Shown here: positions 20,301 to 31,229 of the stretch, in pieces
How the letters are laid out: every line of letters starts with the position of its first letter
Numbering within the stretch: position 1 is the stretch's first letter
NCBI GenBank assembly: GCA_963662175.1
Contig: OY759222.1
Location: 5,438,713-5,502,712, forward strand
Source: Aradus depressus
Lineage: Eukaryota; Arthropoda; Insecta; Hemiptera; Aradidae
DNA: 64,000 bases
Reading direction: 5' to 3'
Position numbers and translations under genes: made by a program
The notes under the pieces: generated by a model
Databases searched by the model: none
What the model saw: only the letters and a program-made list of their open reading frames with translations
What the model was told of the DNA's origin: nothing

Positions 20301-21316
20301 TCGGTCAGGAGACAACCCAACCGACAAAGCCAGACGGACAGCCTACCCCTAACAGACAGACCAAGATCCCTCCAATCTTTCTTTGTGAGGCTGATAATTA
20401 TCAGCTGGTCATTACCGAGTTAAAAAGTTTAATTTGTTCGCCGTTTGAAACAAAACAGTGCAACAAAAAAATAAAGATCAGCCTCACAACGACTGATGAC
20501 TATCGCAAAATGACGAAATTTTATGACGACAATAAGGTGAAATACTACACCTTTGTCAATCCCGAAGACAGGAAACTCTCCGTAATTATACGGGGAGTTC
20601 CTTACTCACTGACCGACACAGAAATAACAGACGAACTGACCCCGACATACCCTGTTATAAAAGTCACCCGGATCCTGAACCACGACAGACGCCCCATACC
20701 CCTCTGTGCAGTTGAGCTGGAGAACATCCCATCTGGAGAGGCCATATTTCAACTGACGCGGCTCTACTATACAGTTGTTAAAGTGGAGCCACGCCGACGT
20801 TCCAGCCGAGTTGTACAGTGCACAAACTGCCAATCTTTTGGTCATACCAAAAACTTTTGCCGACTGGACCCCAAATGTGTGAAGTGCGGGGAGGACCACC
20901 ACTTCACAGCATGCCCCTCCAGACAGAAGAAGGTAGACTCTCCCAAGTGTGCCAACTGCCAGGGCAACCATCCAGCCAGCTACAGAGGGTGTGCTTCCTA
21001 CAAGACATACGTAGACAGGACTACCAGACAGGCCCAACCTAAACGACAAGATCCTCCCAATGCACCACCCAAAGGACAACCCCCAAGACAGACCCCGGAT
21101 CGACCGAACAGCTGGTTCGACCAAAGTAGACCCCGACCCTTCCAACCTCGACCTCAACCTAACTTACCCAGCAGCCAAGACAACCAACCAGTTAACGACA
21201 TGACTGACCTCACCAACACAATAATCACCTTTCTCAAACCATTTATCCCTATCATAAAATCATTTTTATCTAATCTCCTCACCCAAGTATTTTCATTTAA
21301 CAATGGTGGACCCTAA
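20301..21316 (+). CDS. LINE A ORF1, gag-like nucleic-acid-binding protein, N-terminus missing
   Basis: The frame is open from the truncation point at 20301 (the frame's first stop lies just upstream at 20291) and contains no early ATG; the first is at 20510. Alignment by eye with LINE B shows conserved sequence before that ATG (KIPPIFLCEAD, KIKISLTTTDDYRK), so the ATG is internal. Three zinc knuckles follow: CTNCQSFGHTKNFC, CVKCGEDHHFTAC and CANCQGNHPASYRGC. A proline/glutamine-rich linker and a hydrophobic C-terminal segment (IITFLKPFIPIIKSFL) end it. Such proteins bind LINE RNA to form the RNP. Its stop overlaps the ORF2 start by 14 bases. Confidence 0.9.
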
Positions 21317-24002
21317 TTTAAATATTTTTCATAATTTATCCATCCTTAACTGGAACGCTGACGGAATAAAAAACAGACGAACTATACTCTCGGACTTTTT
21401 AACTCGCTACAACATCGACATCATTTGTATCACAGAAACTCACCTCCATAATACCGACAAATTCAAGCTAAAAGGGTACACCATATACAGACAGGACAGA
21501 CAAACCAGATTTGGAGGCGTCGCTGTTTGTATAAAAAAGAACCTCGCACACTCTCAGCTTCTCTTACCCACACTTCAACAGCTGGAAGCCGTTGGAGCCA
21601 CACTCACACTCAACAACAACAGAACACTTAACATAATCTCAGCATACCACCGACCAGGCATCAGAATTCACCAGACGGATTTTGAACACATTTTCACTGG
21701 GGGGCCGACTATATTACTAGGTGACCTAAATAGTAAAAACACAATTTGGGGATGTAGACGGACAAACAACAACGGGACAAGACTCTTAAACATAATTAAC
21801 AATTTAGGCGTACAGATATCAGCACCGGACGAACCGACATTTTATCCTACACAACAGAGATATCTCCCTGACATCCTGGACATTGGACTAGTACAAAATT
21901 TTACTTTGCCCCTTTATCACGAACCACTGACAGAACTCGACTCAGACCATCTTCCAGTCGTGTGTACCTTCAAAGTGAACCCGAAACAGGCAGAACATCT
22001 GCCTAGACTGATACAGGGGAAAATAGATTGGGACGCGTTTAGATGGGAGATGGACAAAAACATAGACATCCCTTTGCATTACGACAATACCGAAGACATA
22101 GACGACTCACTGAAATATTTCACTCAAGCTATTTACACCTCGATACACAACTCAACATACAATCACAACAAGGACCAACGCAACATGCGACAAAATAAGA
22201 CCCCTACACGCATACTTAACATGATACACGACAAAAATACACTCCGCAAACACTGGCAACGAACACGCGATCCACAAGAGAAGCGAGAGCTGAACCGACT
22301 GACAAGACTTATACGATGGGAATTGGACAATGACAGAATCAACAGATACCGACAATACACCAGCGACTTTACGCCTGGAGACAGCAACCTTTGGAAGGAA
22401 ACACGACGCCTCCTCAGACAAGACCCTGGCCTCCCGCCCCTGACAAACGGACAGAATACTGTAACAACGGACAAGGACAAGAGTGAGCTAGTGGCCCAGC
22501 ACCTTGAACAGAAATTCAGAACTCATGACACACAAGATCACGAAACACTCCACACAGTCCACGAATTTCTTTCCACCCCACTCCACACCGCAGAACCACA
22601 TATACAGTACACAAACCCGTCAGAAATTACACTATACATCCGGAGACTCCCCAACAAGAAGGCCCCCGGTGAAGACCTCATCCCCAACATCGTCCTCAAG
22701 AACCTGCCTCCAAGAAGCATCGCTTATCTTACAGGGCTGTTCAATGGCTGTTTAAGGAGAGGATACTTTCCTGACACGTGGAAGAATGCTATCGTTGTTG
22801 TCTTTCATAAGCATGGCAAGCCAAAACAAGACCCCAACAGCTACAGGCCGATAAGCCTTCTAAATTCATTTTCTAAGATTTTTGAAAAGATTATATCGAA
22901 AAGGCTTACTGAATATCTAGAAGACACCATACCGTCCCACCAGTTTGGCTTCAAAGCCAAACACTCTGCAGTCCAGCAGCTACAACGGGTGACCGAAACG
23001 ATTGTCCACGGCTTCGAGGCGAAGAATTACACCACCGCCGTATTCTTGGATGTAGCCGCAGCCTTTGACACCGTTTGGCATCAGGGGCTGTTGTACAAAC
23101 TAAAGAAAAGCTTGTTACCCAAATACATCGTTGGTCTTATATCCTCTTTTCTCCATGGCAGGACGTTCCAGGTGAGAGTCAGTAACGCACTGAGCACCAA
23201 GAGAAGGATTACAGCTGGGGTCCCTCAAGGTGCTATTCTGAGCCCCCTCCTTTTTAGTTTGTACACCCACGACATCCCCGAAACTCCCATGGCAACATTA
23301 GCCACCTATGCCGATGACACAATGATCGCCTGTCAGCATAGTGTCCTCTCCGTCGCCATTGAACAGCTCCAGGAAGCCCTGACAGAAGTTTCTCTCTGGT
23401 TCTCAAAATGGAGACTAACACTGAACATAGGGAAAACTGAAGCTAAAATATTCACTCTCCGCAGATTCTCCATAGAAGAACAACGTCAGCTGCAAATTGA
23501 TGACCTCCCCATTCTCTGGAATCCTAAGGACCAGGGTGTGCGCTATCTTGGAGTACTTTTAGATACACGACTCACATGGAAACTACACATTAACAGAAAA
23601 CTACAGCTAGCATATTCACGACTTAACACCCTCTACCCTCTCATAAACAGAAACACGCCACTTAAACATACGTGTACTATTCTCTTATACAAGACACTCC
23701 TACTTCCACTTCTAACATACGCCTGTCCAGTCTGGATCGGTACCAGCAGCACTAACATTAAACGACTACAAACATTTCAGAATAAAGTACTCCGAATAGC
23801 AACAAACGCACCCTGGTTTGTGAGGAATCACAAAATCCACGAAGAATTGGGTGTTCCTCTTTTTGCAGCTCACATCGAGAAACTAGTGAAGAATCACCAC
23901 GAAGCCCTTGTGTATTGTTCCGGGGCTGTACATTACAGTCTAGGAGCGCCTACTCCTGGGAGGCGACTCAAACAAAGACTGTACCAAGACTTTCTATTTT
24001 AA
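21303..24002 (+). CDS. LINE A ORF2, endonuclease-reverse transcriptase, 899 aa, intact
   Basis: An AP-type endonuclease fills roughly residues 1-225 (NWNADGIK; TETHL; GGVAVC; GDLN at 140-143; SDH at 214-216). The reverse transcriptase follows at about 450-720 with SYRPISLLNSFSKIFE, FLDVAAAFD (catalytic Asp 583), AGVPQGAILSP and YADD (669-672). The C-terminal region includes LLPLLTYACPVW and NKVLRIATNAPWFVRN; no RNase H is evident. Length matches LINE B (908 aa), so the frame is complete. The usual 'IPKPGKP' motif reads FHKHGKP here, which may weaken activity. Its ATG precedes the ORF1 stop, suggesting coupled translation or reinitiation. Confidence 0.95.
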   Translation: MVDPNLNIFHNLSILNWNADGIKNRRTILSDFLTRYNIDIICITETHLHNTDKFKLKGYTIYRQDRQTRFGGVAVCIKKNLAHSQLLLPTLQQLEAVGATLTLNNNRTLNIISAYHRPGIRIHQTDFEHIFTGGPTILLGDLNSKNTIWGCRRTNNNGTRLLNIINNLGVQISAPDEPTFYPTQQRYLPDILDIGLVQNFTLPLYHEPLTELDSDHLPVVCTFKVNPKQAEHLPRLIQGKIDWDAFRWEMDKNIDIPLHYDNTEDIDDSLKYFTQAIYTSIHNSTYNHNKDQRNMRQNKTPTRILNMIHDKNTLRKHWQRTRDPQEKRELNRLTRLIRWELDNDRINRYRQYTSDFTPGDSNLWKETRRLLRQDPGLPPLTNGQNTVTTDKDKSELVAQHLEQKFRTHDTQDHETLHTVHEFLSTPLHTAEPHIQYTNPSEITLYIRRLPNKKAPGEDLIPNIVLKNLPPRSIAYLTGLFNGCLRRGYFPDTWKNAIVVVFHKHGKPKQDPNSYRPISLLNSFSKIFEKIISKRLTEYLEDTIPSHQFGFKAKHSAVQQLQRVTETIVHGFEAKNYTTAVFLDVAAAFDTVWHQGLLYKLKKSLLPKYIVGLISSFLHGRTFQVRVSNALSTKRRITAGVPQGAILSPLLFSLYTHDIPETPMATLATYADDTMIACQHSVLSVAIEQLQEALTEVSLWFSKWRLTLNIGKTEAKIFTLRRFSIEEQRQLQIDDLPILWNPKDQGVRYLGVLLDTRLTWKLHINRKLQLAYSRLNTLYPLINRNTPLKHTCTILLYKTLLLPLLTYACPVWIGTSSTNIKRLQTFQNKVLRIATNAPWFVRNHKIHEELGVPLFAAHIEKLVKNHHEALVYCSGAVHYSLGAPTPGRRLKQRLYQDFLF

Positions 24003-24087
24003 ATCCTTTATTTTATATATTTGTGTATAGCACCTTGTTTTGCTGGTCCAAATAAATGTTATTATTATTATTATTATTAACATAATA

Positions 24088-24793
24088 ATGACACATATAA
24101 AACAGTAATGACATATATAAAGGAACCTTTAACAAACTAAATAAATAACATAAATAAATAATAAATAAAATAAGTACTTAATTACAAATTAATAATAATA
24201 ATAATAATATAACATAGACAGTAAATATGGAGTGGGGATGTAGGTATTGAATATCAATATAATATGGAAGTTGAAATACGTTATTCATTAACAATGAATG
24301 ATCTAAGTTTCAAAGCGCTGATCAAATAATAGAAAATATTTGAGATCTCATTTTTATTATGGGCCAGGAGTAATGTGTGAAAGTTGGATCGGTCTATACT
24401 GATACTCTGAGGCAGGAAGTGGCTTCTAGTGGGGGAGTATATCGGACAGGATATTAACAGGTGGTATACGTCATCCAATTCGTTTTTGTTGCAGATCGTA
24501 CAAAGTTCCTGGGGACTAGGGGTGTAGACTTTATTTTTTAACTTATTTTAAGATAGTACTTGCCAGATAGACGGAGTTGAGACAGTGCTTTGATGTGTGA
24601 GAAAGGAGCATTCAGGTTTAGGTCTGGTTGGAGTTGATCTGGGTTGTAAATATTGGGATAAATGGTGTTGTATCGGCATTCTAAAAGGTAATATTGATCT
24701 TTATTCTTCAGATGATTCAAGTGCGTCCGAGACCCTGGGCAGAGAGTTTTTTAGCACCGGATCCAATGTATTTAATAATTCTCCCTCCCCAAT
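24088..24793 (-). pseudogene. Older LINE, ORF2 C-terminal fragment (upstream half)
   Basis: On the minus strand the segment starts near 24793 with GSGAKKLSAQGLGRT-like sequence, continues through FSHIKALSQLRLSGKYY and then CTICNKNELDDVYHLL and ISCPIYSPTR. This is a C-x2-C...H...C knuckle typical of the ORF2 C-terminus of I/Jockey/LOA-type LINEs. A frame break separates the last two parts, so it is dead. Its 3' continuation is at 20210-20300, displaced by LINE A. The 5' truncation coincides with the 14-bp target repeat at 24794. Confidence 0.75.
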
Positions 24794-24807
24794 TAATTGA
24801 ACTTATA
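24794..24807. repeat. Right target-site duplication of the older LINE
   Basis: TAATTGAACTTATA, identical to 19807-19820. Confidence 0.85.
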
Positions 24808-24838
24808 GCTTTATTGTGTTACGTAACATTTTCCAACT

Positions 24839-24860
24839 CCCCCCCCCCCCCCCCCCCCCC
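24839..24860. repeat. Poly(C) tract
   Basis: An almost uninterrupted run of about 22 C in AT-rich DNA. Length in the assembly may be unreliable. Confidence 0.9.
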
Positions 24861-25164
24861 CTTGTCACAACCTGTCAAAATTGGACCCCCGCCCACAAAT
24901 GTATTATGTAATTTATCTTATGATCACAAATATGTAGGTAAAACTAGGCCAGACACCGCCGTCGGCAAAGTCCTTGTTACGCCAATAGTTTACTTACATT
25001 TTTCTACTCCTACTAGTATATATTTATACGTATTTATACGTTGCATATTTATTTAATCTATTTTCTATTATTTATGTATAATAAATAAGGATATTATTTT
25101 CTTCACATTATGTTATTATTTAATATCCCCTCTCTCCTAATGTAATATTTCAATTATTTATAAA

Positions 25165-25335
25165 TATTAGTTAAAGGGGTTAGAAGGTTGAAGACCCCTA
25201 TCCTAAGTGAATAAACCAATCTAGGTCCAAATTTAGGACTCCCACAGTTGAGTCAGGCTCATGTCCCAGAGCGCTCTGGTAGTAGGCGATATGACCTCAT
25301 AGTTAAAGCCCAAGCATGAGCCATAATGACGAACT
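25165..25335 (+). mobile_element. SINE 3' fragment
   Basis: It has AAGACCCCTATCCTAAGTGA, AGAGCGCTCTGGTAGTAGGC and AAGCCCAAGCATGAG, the SINE body and tail in plus orientation. The tRNA head is absent. Confidence 0.7.
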
Positions 25336-25704
25336 AATACTTATTCTAATTTCCATTATTTTTATACTTTTGTCAACATGGTTCTTTACGAAGGCATATT
25401 GATTTCGAACATGTGTCTGTGAAAAGGATAATGTATCATAAAATTAGATTTAGACCTGGCAGAATAAGACCACCTATTGATTTTCAGCTAAATCAGCAAA
25501 GGGGAAGGATGGGAAAAGAAACGTAACTGGAAATCTTCTCTTAACGCGGATATAAAAGAGGGCCTAGGAAATAGGCAGGCAAATCGGCCCCTTTTGTAGT
25601 CCAATCTGTCCACTTGAGAAGACTTCCTAATAGTCAGTTGGCCCAGCAATAGTCACTATCATAAGTCAGCTATTGTGGGTCAGCACCTTGCATTTGCTTT
25701 GTAA

Positions 25705-25955
25705 AAAATCCGTTCATTATACCAGACGATATCTCATGAGACTGGAACCGCTCTGGTGAACATGAGGCCGACTCAACTCAGGGAGTCCGAAATTTTGCCT
25801 ATCTAGGTTTATTCACCTAGAGTAGGGGGACATTAACGAGTACCTTGGGCGTCGTACAGGCTCGGGACCATCGCTTAACGTCTCAAATGTAACGTCCCAT
25901 ACTGAGATCAAAATTGCGGGTTCAAAACGCGGCCAAGGCCTTTAGGTTTCTTATC
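25705..25955 (-). mobile_element. SINE copy, minus orientation, diverged
   Basis: Its order of phrases (GTGAACATGAGGCCGACTC, TTATTCACCTAGAGTAGGG, GTACAGGCTCGGGACCATCG, GCGGGTTCAAAACGCGG) is the reverse SINE. Its head abuts a plus-oriented copy, forming an inverted pair. Confidence 0.65.
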
Positions 25956-26195
25956 TAGGAGGTGAAAAAACCTAGAGCATACCGTCCTTCGGATAGGCTG
26001 TTAAGCAATGGTCCCGAGCCTATGTGATATCAAGTACTCGTAAAGACCCCTACCCTAGGTGAATAAACCTGTGTAGGCAGAATTTAGACTCCCACAGTAG
26101 AGTCAGGCTCATGAGCGACGAAAAAGCGCATTGGTAGTAGGCGATATGACCTGGTAGTTAGAGCCAGGACACGAGTCACAATAACTATTTCCCCT
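25956..26195 (+). mobile_element. SINE copy, plus orientation, head-to-head with its neighbour
   Basis: Phrases ATCTAGGAGGTGAAAAAACC, CCGTCCTTCGGATAGG, GACCCCTACCCTAGGTG and GTAGTAGGCGATATGACC are in SINE order. The two copies share the AGGTTTCTTATC region at their junction. A transcript through both could fold into long double-stranded RNA. Confidence 0.65.
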
Positions 26196-26345
26196 GGTCC
26201 TAAGTTACCCCCACAAGTCCAAGGTCAAAAGTGTTTATGTTTACGTCCAGACAATTTTGACAACCCAACAAAAAAGCAGCAATTATCAATAATATGAGAC
26301 CACTTGACTGTTTACAGATGTTTTTCCATCTATACATTGTGGTTA

Positions 26346-27529
26346 TCTATATTAATAAAGGTGAAACGGGGTTTGTGGGTTTGTGTGTTTGTATGTTTGT
26401 TCCAGCATCACGCCCATACGGCTGGACGGATTTTTATGAAACTTCACATGTAGCATTCTTTTGAGCCCGATTGAATAATAGGCTATGTCGCGTCCCAAAA
26501 TTTTGATCGGGAGGGGGGGTTGTAAGGGGGGCCTAAGTATATAAATAGTGCTAACTCATTAACTAATGGTCGCATTGTCATGAAATTTCACATGTAGTAT
26601 TTTTAAAAGCCAAAAAGGAAAAAAAGGTGTGTGGCGTCCCAATGTTTTGAACGGGAGGGGGGTTGTGGGGTAGGCGTAAATTTGAAGATAGTGATAGATC
26701 ATTTACGGATGATCGGATTGTCATGGAATTTCTTATGTAGTATTCTTGATAGCCAAATAGAAAAATACACTATGTGACATCTTCAAAAATTGAACAGGGG
26801 GGGGGGGGGCAAAGCATAAAAAAATGCTGACTGATTAAAGGGTAATCGGATTGTCATGAATTTCACATGTAGTAGTAACTATGTATTCGCTGTGGGGTCC
26901 GCTGTTGCAAGGCATTTACTAGCTGTGGTGCCTAGCGTTCCTAATATCGTACTAGCTGTGGGGTCCGCCGTCGCAAGGCACATACTAAGATGCCCAGCGT
27001 TCCTAACACTAGCTGTGGGGTCCGCCGTTACAAGACACTTACTAGCTGTGGTGCCCAGCGTTCCTAACTACGTAATAGCTGTAGGGTCCGCAGTCGCAAG
27101 GAACATACTAGCCGTGGTGCCCAGCGTTCCTAACTACGTATTAAATGTGGGGTCCGCCGTCGCAAGGCACATACTAGCTGTGGTGCCCAGCGTTCCTAAC
27201 TACGTACTATTTGTGGGGTCCGCCGTCGCAAGGCACATACTAGCTGTAATGCTCAGCGTTCCTAACTTCTTACTAGCTGTGGTGACCAGCGATGCCAAGT
27301 ATTCACTAGCTGGGGTTTCCGCTGTTGAAAGGCGCATACTAGCTGTGGTGCCCAGGGGTCTTAAAAACTTACTAGCGTTACTATAGTTGAAGGACTATAA
27401 GCCTTATTCCGTATGAATAATCGAAAATTATAACATCATGAATGTGGTGTCGAAGGATTGAATAGACTTATAGGAGATATTGAGAGAAAATTCAAAGTTC
27501 CCCGGGCAACGCCGGGTATTACTGCTAGT
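26346..27529 (+). mobile_element. Helentron-like element, tandem unit 1
   Basis: From 5' end TCTATATTAATAAAGGTG to the hairpin CCCGGGCAACGCCGGGTA and ACTGCTAGT. The internal parts in order are a T/G-rich run, CCAGCATCACGCCCATACGG, one to two G-rich 142-bp-type monomers, a G tract near 26805, the leader encoding MNFTCSSNYVFAVGS, and a 66-bp minisatellite with a 176-codon open frame (26856-27386). In this unit the frame is uninterrupted from leader to tail (ERRILAVVPRGLKNLL). No replication proteins. Confidence 0.75.
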
Positions 27530-28854
27530 GTGGAATATAAGTGGGCTTTGAGGTAGCGTTTTGACATATTTTCTGAAAAACAAATTAATACAGCTATGTT
27601 GGTAGATAGGCAGCATCCAGAAACGAAGATGGTCAACCAAAGAAAGATTCAGATGTATCGGGAGAGTTCCATCCGAAGGACGACGTACTCAAAGTTATTT
27701 TTATCTTCCCGATTAAAACATCTAATCTAATTGACTTGGCTAGATTTCGAAATGGCGATCCTGAGCTCGGTAAACTCCTTACTTCAAATTTCTCGCATTT
27801 AAACGATTTTTAGATTTAATATTTGTTAAAACTGATGAACAACCGGGATATCTGGATCGTACACAAAAATTGAAGTACAAATGTTTTTCGAAAAAAGTCG
27901 GACTAAATACCATTCTTCAAATTTCCTGCTTTTTAACGGTTTATAGATTTAATATTTGTTAAAACTGATAGACAGATTTAGATATATCGGGAAAGTCCCA
28001 TCCGAAAGACGACGTGCTCAAGGTTATTCTTAACCTATGTGAAATTTCAGCTACCCAGGTTTAGATACATAACATACGACTCATTATCCAGTACCTGACA
28101 TACAAAAAGGCCCTCGATCATAGCTTAAAGTCCAAACCGAAGGACGACGTGCTCAAATTTATTTTTATCTTCCCGATTAAAACATCTGACCTAATTGACT
28201 TGGCTAGATTTCGAAATGGCGATCCTGAGCTCGGTAAACTCCATTCTTCAAATTTCTCGCTTTTAAACGGTTTTTAGATTTAATATTTGTTAAAACTGAT
28301 GAACAACCGGGATATCTGAATCGTACACAAAAATTGAAATAAAAATGTTTTTCGAAAAAGTCGGGCTAAATACCATTCTTCAAACGTCCTGCCTATTAAC
28401 GGTTTATAGATTTAATATTTGTTAAAACTGATAGACAGATTTAGATATATCGGGAAAGTCCTATCCGAAGGACGACGTGCTCAAGGTTTTTTGAACCTAA
28501 GTGAAATTGTAGCTACCTAGGTTTAGTTACATAACATAGGACTCATTATCGAGCACCTGACATACAAAAAAGCCCTCGATCATAGCCTAAAGTCCAATCC
28601 GAAGGACGACGTGCTCAAATTTATTTTTATCTTCCCGATTAAAATATCTGACCTAAGTGCCTTGGCTAGATTTCTAATTGGCGATCCTGAGCTCGATAGA
28701 CTCCATATGTATCAAAAAATAAGTTACCGTTTGGTTCCAACTAAAATTATCAAGGAAGAAATGTGGAATATAAGTGGGCTTTGGAGATGGTAGTAGGAAG
28801 TTGGCAGGAGTGTTGGGTGATGTCACGTACCCTGTGTTGAGCAGAACGTTCAAG
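27530..28854. repeat. Array spacer 1 (gene-like segment plus SINE-derived repeats)
   Basis: It opens with GTGGAATATAAGTGGGC, then a segment that in other copies reads VEYKWALRYRFDIFSEKQIN and AMLVDRQHPETKMVNQRK, followed by three SINE-derived monomers with CCGAAGGACGACGTGCTCAA. It ends with AAATAAGTTACCGTTTGG, a second GTGGAATATAAGTGGGC at 28763, and 71 bp (GGTGATGTCACGTACCC) before the next element. The 5' gene-like segment has a stop in this copy (GGTAGCG). Confidence 0.8.
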
Positions 28855-29905
28855 TCTATATTAATAAAGCTGAAACGGGGTTTGTGGGTTTGTGTGTTTG
28901 TATGTTTGTTCCAGCATCACGCCCATACGGCTGGGCGGATTTTTATGAAACTTCACATGTAGCATTCTTTTGAGCCCGATTGAATAATAGGCTATGTCGC
29001 GTCCCAAAATTTTGATCGAGAGGGGGGTTGTGGGGTAGGCGTAAATTTGAAGATAGTGATAGATCATTTACGGATGATCGAATTGTCATGGAATTTCTTA
29101 TGTAGTATCCTTAATGGCCAAATAGGAAAATACACTATGTGACATCTTCAAAAATTGAACAGGGGGGGGGGGGGGGGGGGGCAAAGGATAAAAAAATGCT
29201 GACTGATTAAAGGGTAATCGGATTGTCATGAATTTCACATGTAGTAGTAACTATGTATTCGCTGTGGGATCCGCTGTTGCAAGGCATCTACTAGCTGTGG
29301 TGCCCAGCGTTCCTAATATCGTACTAGCTGTGGGGTCCGCCGTCGCAAGGCACATACTAACTGAGATGCCCAGCGTTCCTAACACTAGCTGTGGGGTCCG
29401 CCGTTACAAGACACTTACTAGCTGTGGTGCCCAGCGTTCCTAACTACGTAATAGCTGTGAGGTCCGCCGTCGCAAGGAACATACTAGCCGTGGTGCCAAG
29501 CGTTCCTAACTACGTACTAAATGTGGGGTCCGCCGTCGCAAGGCACATACTACCTGTGGTGCGCAGCGTTCCTAACTACGTACTAGTTGTGGGGTCCGCC
29601 GTCGCAAGGCACATACTAGCTGTAATGCCCAGCGTTCCTAACTTCTTACTAGCTGTGGTGCCCAGCGATGCCAAGTATTCACTAGCTGGGGTTTCCGCCG
29701 TTGAAAGGCGCATACTAGCTGTGGTGTCCAGGGGTCTTAAAAACTTACTAGCGTTACTATAGTTGAAGGACTATAAGCCTTATTCCGTATGAATAATCGA
29801 AAATTATAACATCATGAATGTGGTGTCGAAGGATTGAATAGACTTATTGGAGATATTGAGAGAAAATTCAAAGTTCCCCGGGCAACGCCGTGTATTACTG
29901 CTAGT
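28855..29905 (+). mobile_element. Helentron-like element, tandem unit 2
   Basis: Same layout as unit 1 but shorter (1051 bp): part of the 142-bp-type region is deleted around 29020. The minisatellite carries two overlapping frames (29228-29443 and 29391-29762) because a small deletion at about 29383 (CCTAACACTAGC) shifts the frame. The hairpin has one substitution (CCGTGTA), which weakens the stem. Confidence 0.75.
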
Positions 29906-31229
29906 GTGGAATATAAGTGGGCTTTGAGGTACCGTTTTGACATATTTTCTGAAAAACAAATTAATACAGCTATGTTGGTAGATAGGCAGCATCCAGAAAC
30001 GAAGATGGTCAACCAACGAAAGATTCAGATGTATCAGGAAAGTCCCATCCGAAGGACGACGTGCTCAAAGTTATTTTTATCTTCCCGATTAAAACATCTG
30101 ACCTAATTGACTTGGCTAGATTTCGAAATGGCGATCCTGAGCTCGGTAAACTCCATTCTTCAAATTTCTGGCTTTTAAACGGTTTTTAGTTTTAATATTT
30201 TTTAAAACTGATGAACAATCGAATTATCTGAATCCTATACAAAAATCGAAATAAAAATGTTTTTCGAAAAAGTCGGGCGAAATCCCATTCATCAAATTTC
30301 TCGCTTTTAAACAGTTTTTAGATTTAATATTTGTTAAAACTGATAGACAGATTCAGATATATCGGGGAAGTCCCATCCGAAGGACGACGTGCTCAAATTT
30401 ATTTTTAACCTAAGTGAAATTTCAGCTACCCAGGTTTAGATACATAACATACGACTCATTATCTAGTACCTGACATACAAAAAGGCCCTCGATCATAGCT
30501 TAAAGTCCAAACCGAAGGACGACGTGCTCAAATGTATTTTTATCTTCCCGATTAAAACATCTGACCTAATTGACTTGGCTAGATTTCGAAATGGCGATCC
30601 TGAGCTCGGTAAACTCCATTCTTCAAATTTCTCGCTTTTAAACGGTTTTTAGATTTAATATTTGTTAAAACTGATGAACAACCGGGATATCTGAATCGTA
30701 CACAAAAATTGAAATAAAAATGTTTTTCGAAAAAGTCGGGCTAAATGCCATTCTTCAAACGTCCTGCCTATTAACGGTTTATAGATTTAATATTTGTTAA
30801 AACTGATAGACAGATTTAGATATATCGGGAGAGTCCTATCCGAAGGACGACGTGCTCAAGGTTTTTTGAACCTAAGTGAAATTGTAGCTACCTAGGTTTA
30901 GTTACATAACATAGGACTCATTATCGAGCACCTGACATACAAAAAAACCCTCGATCATAGCCTAAAGTCCAGTCCGAAGGACGACGTGCTCAAATTTATT
31001 TTTATCTTCCCGATTAAAATATCTGACCTAAGTGCCTTGGCTAGATTTCTAAGTGGCGATCCTGAGCTCGATAGACTCCATATGTATCAAAAAATAAGTT
31101 ACCGTTTGGTTCCAACTAAAATTATCAAGGAAGAAATGTGGAATATAAGTGGGCTTTGGAGATGGTAGTAGGAAGTTGGCAGGAGTGTTGGGTGATGTCA
31201 CGTACCCTTTGTTGAGCAGAACGTTCAAG
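29906..31229. repeat. Array spacer 2
   Basis: Same order as spacer 1. A 90-codon frame (29834-30106) runs from the element's 3' end into the spacer: MNRLIGDIERKFKVPRATP, VEYKWALRYRFDIFSEKQ, AMLVDRQHPETKMVNQRK, then translated SINE-derived sequence. It crosses the element terminus, so it is probably not a natural protein, though the middle part may be a captured exon. Confidence 0.75.

Larger units (their letters stand above)
20288..24087 (+). mobile_element. LINE A (Jockey/I-like), 5'-truncated, with 13-bp target duplications
   Basis: The repeats TATTAACATAATA at 20288-20300 and 24075-24087 frame a non-LTR retrotransposon of about 3.77 kb. It begins inside ORF1, continues through an intact ORF2 and ends with AATAAATG plus (TTA)n instead of poly(A). 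It inserted into the 3'UTR of an older LINE lying on the other strand. Two overlapping ORFs, zinc-knuckle gag-like ORF1 and EN-RT ORF2 place it among Jockey/I-group LINEs. LINE B (42955-47136) is a related but clearly diverged element. Missing ORF1 N-terminus makes this copy probably unable to move by itself. Confidence 0.92.

Noticed and set aside
20606..21157. 183-codon minus-strand frame
   Set aside because: Lies entirely antisense to LINE A ORF1, whose zinc knuckles and frame are convincing; a shadow frame.
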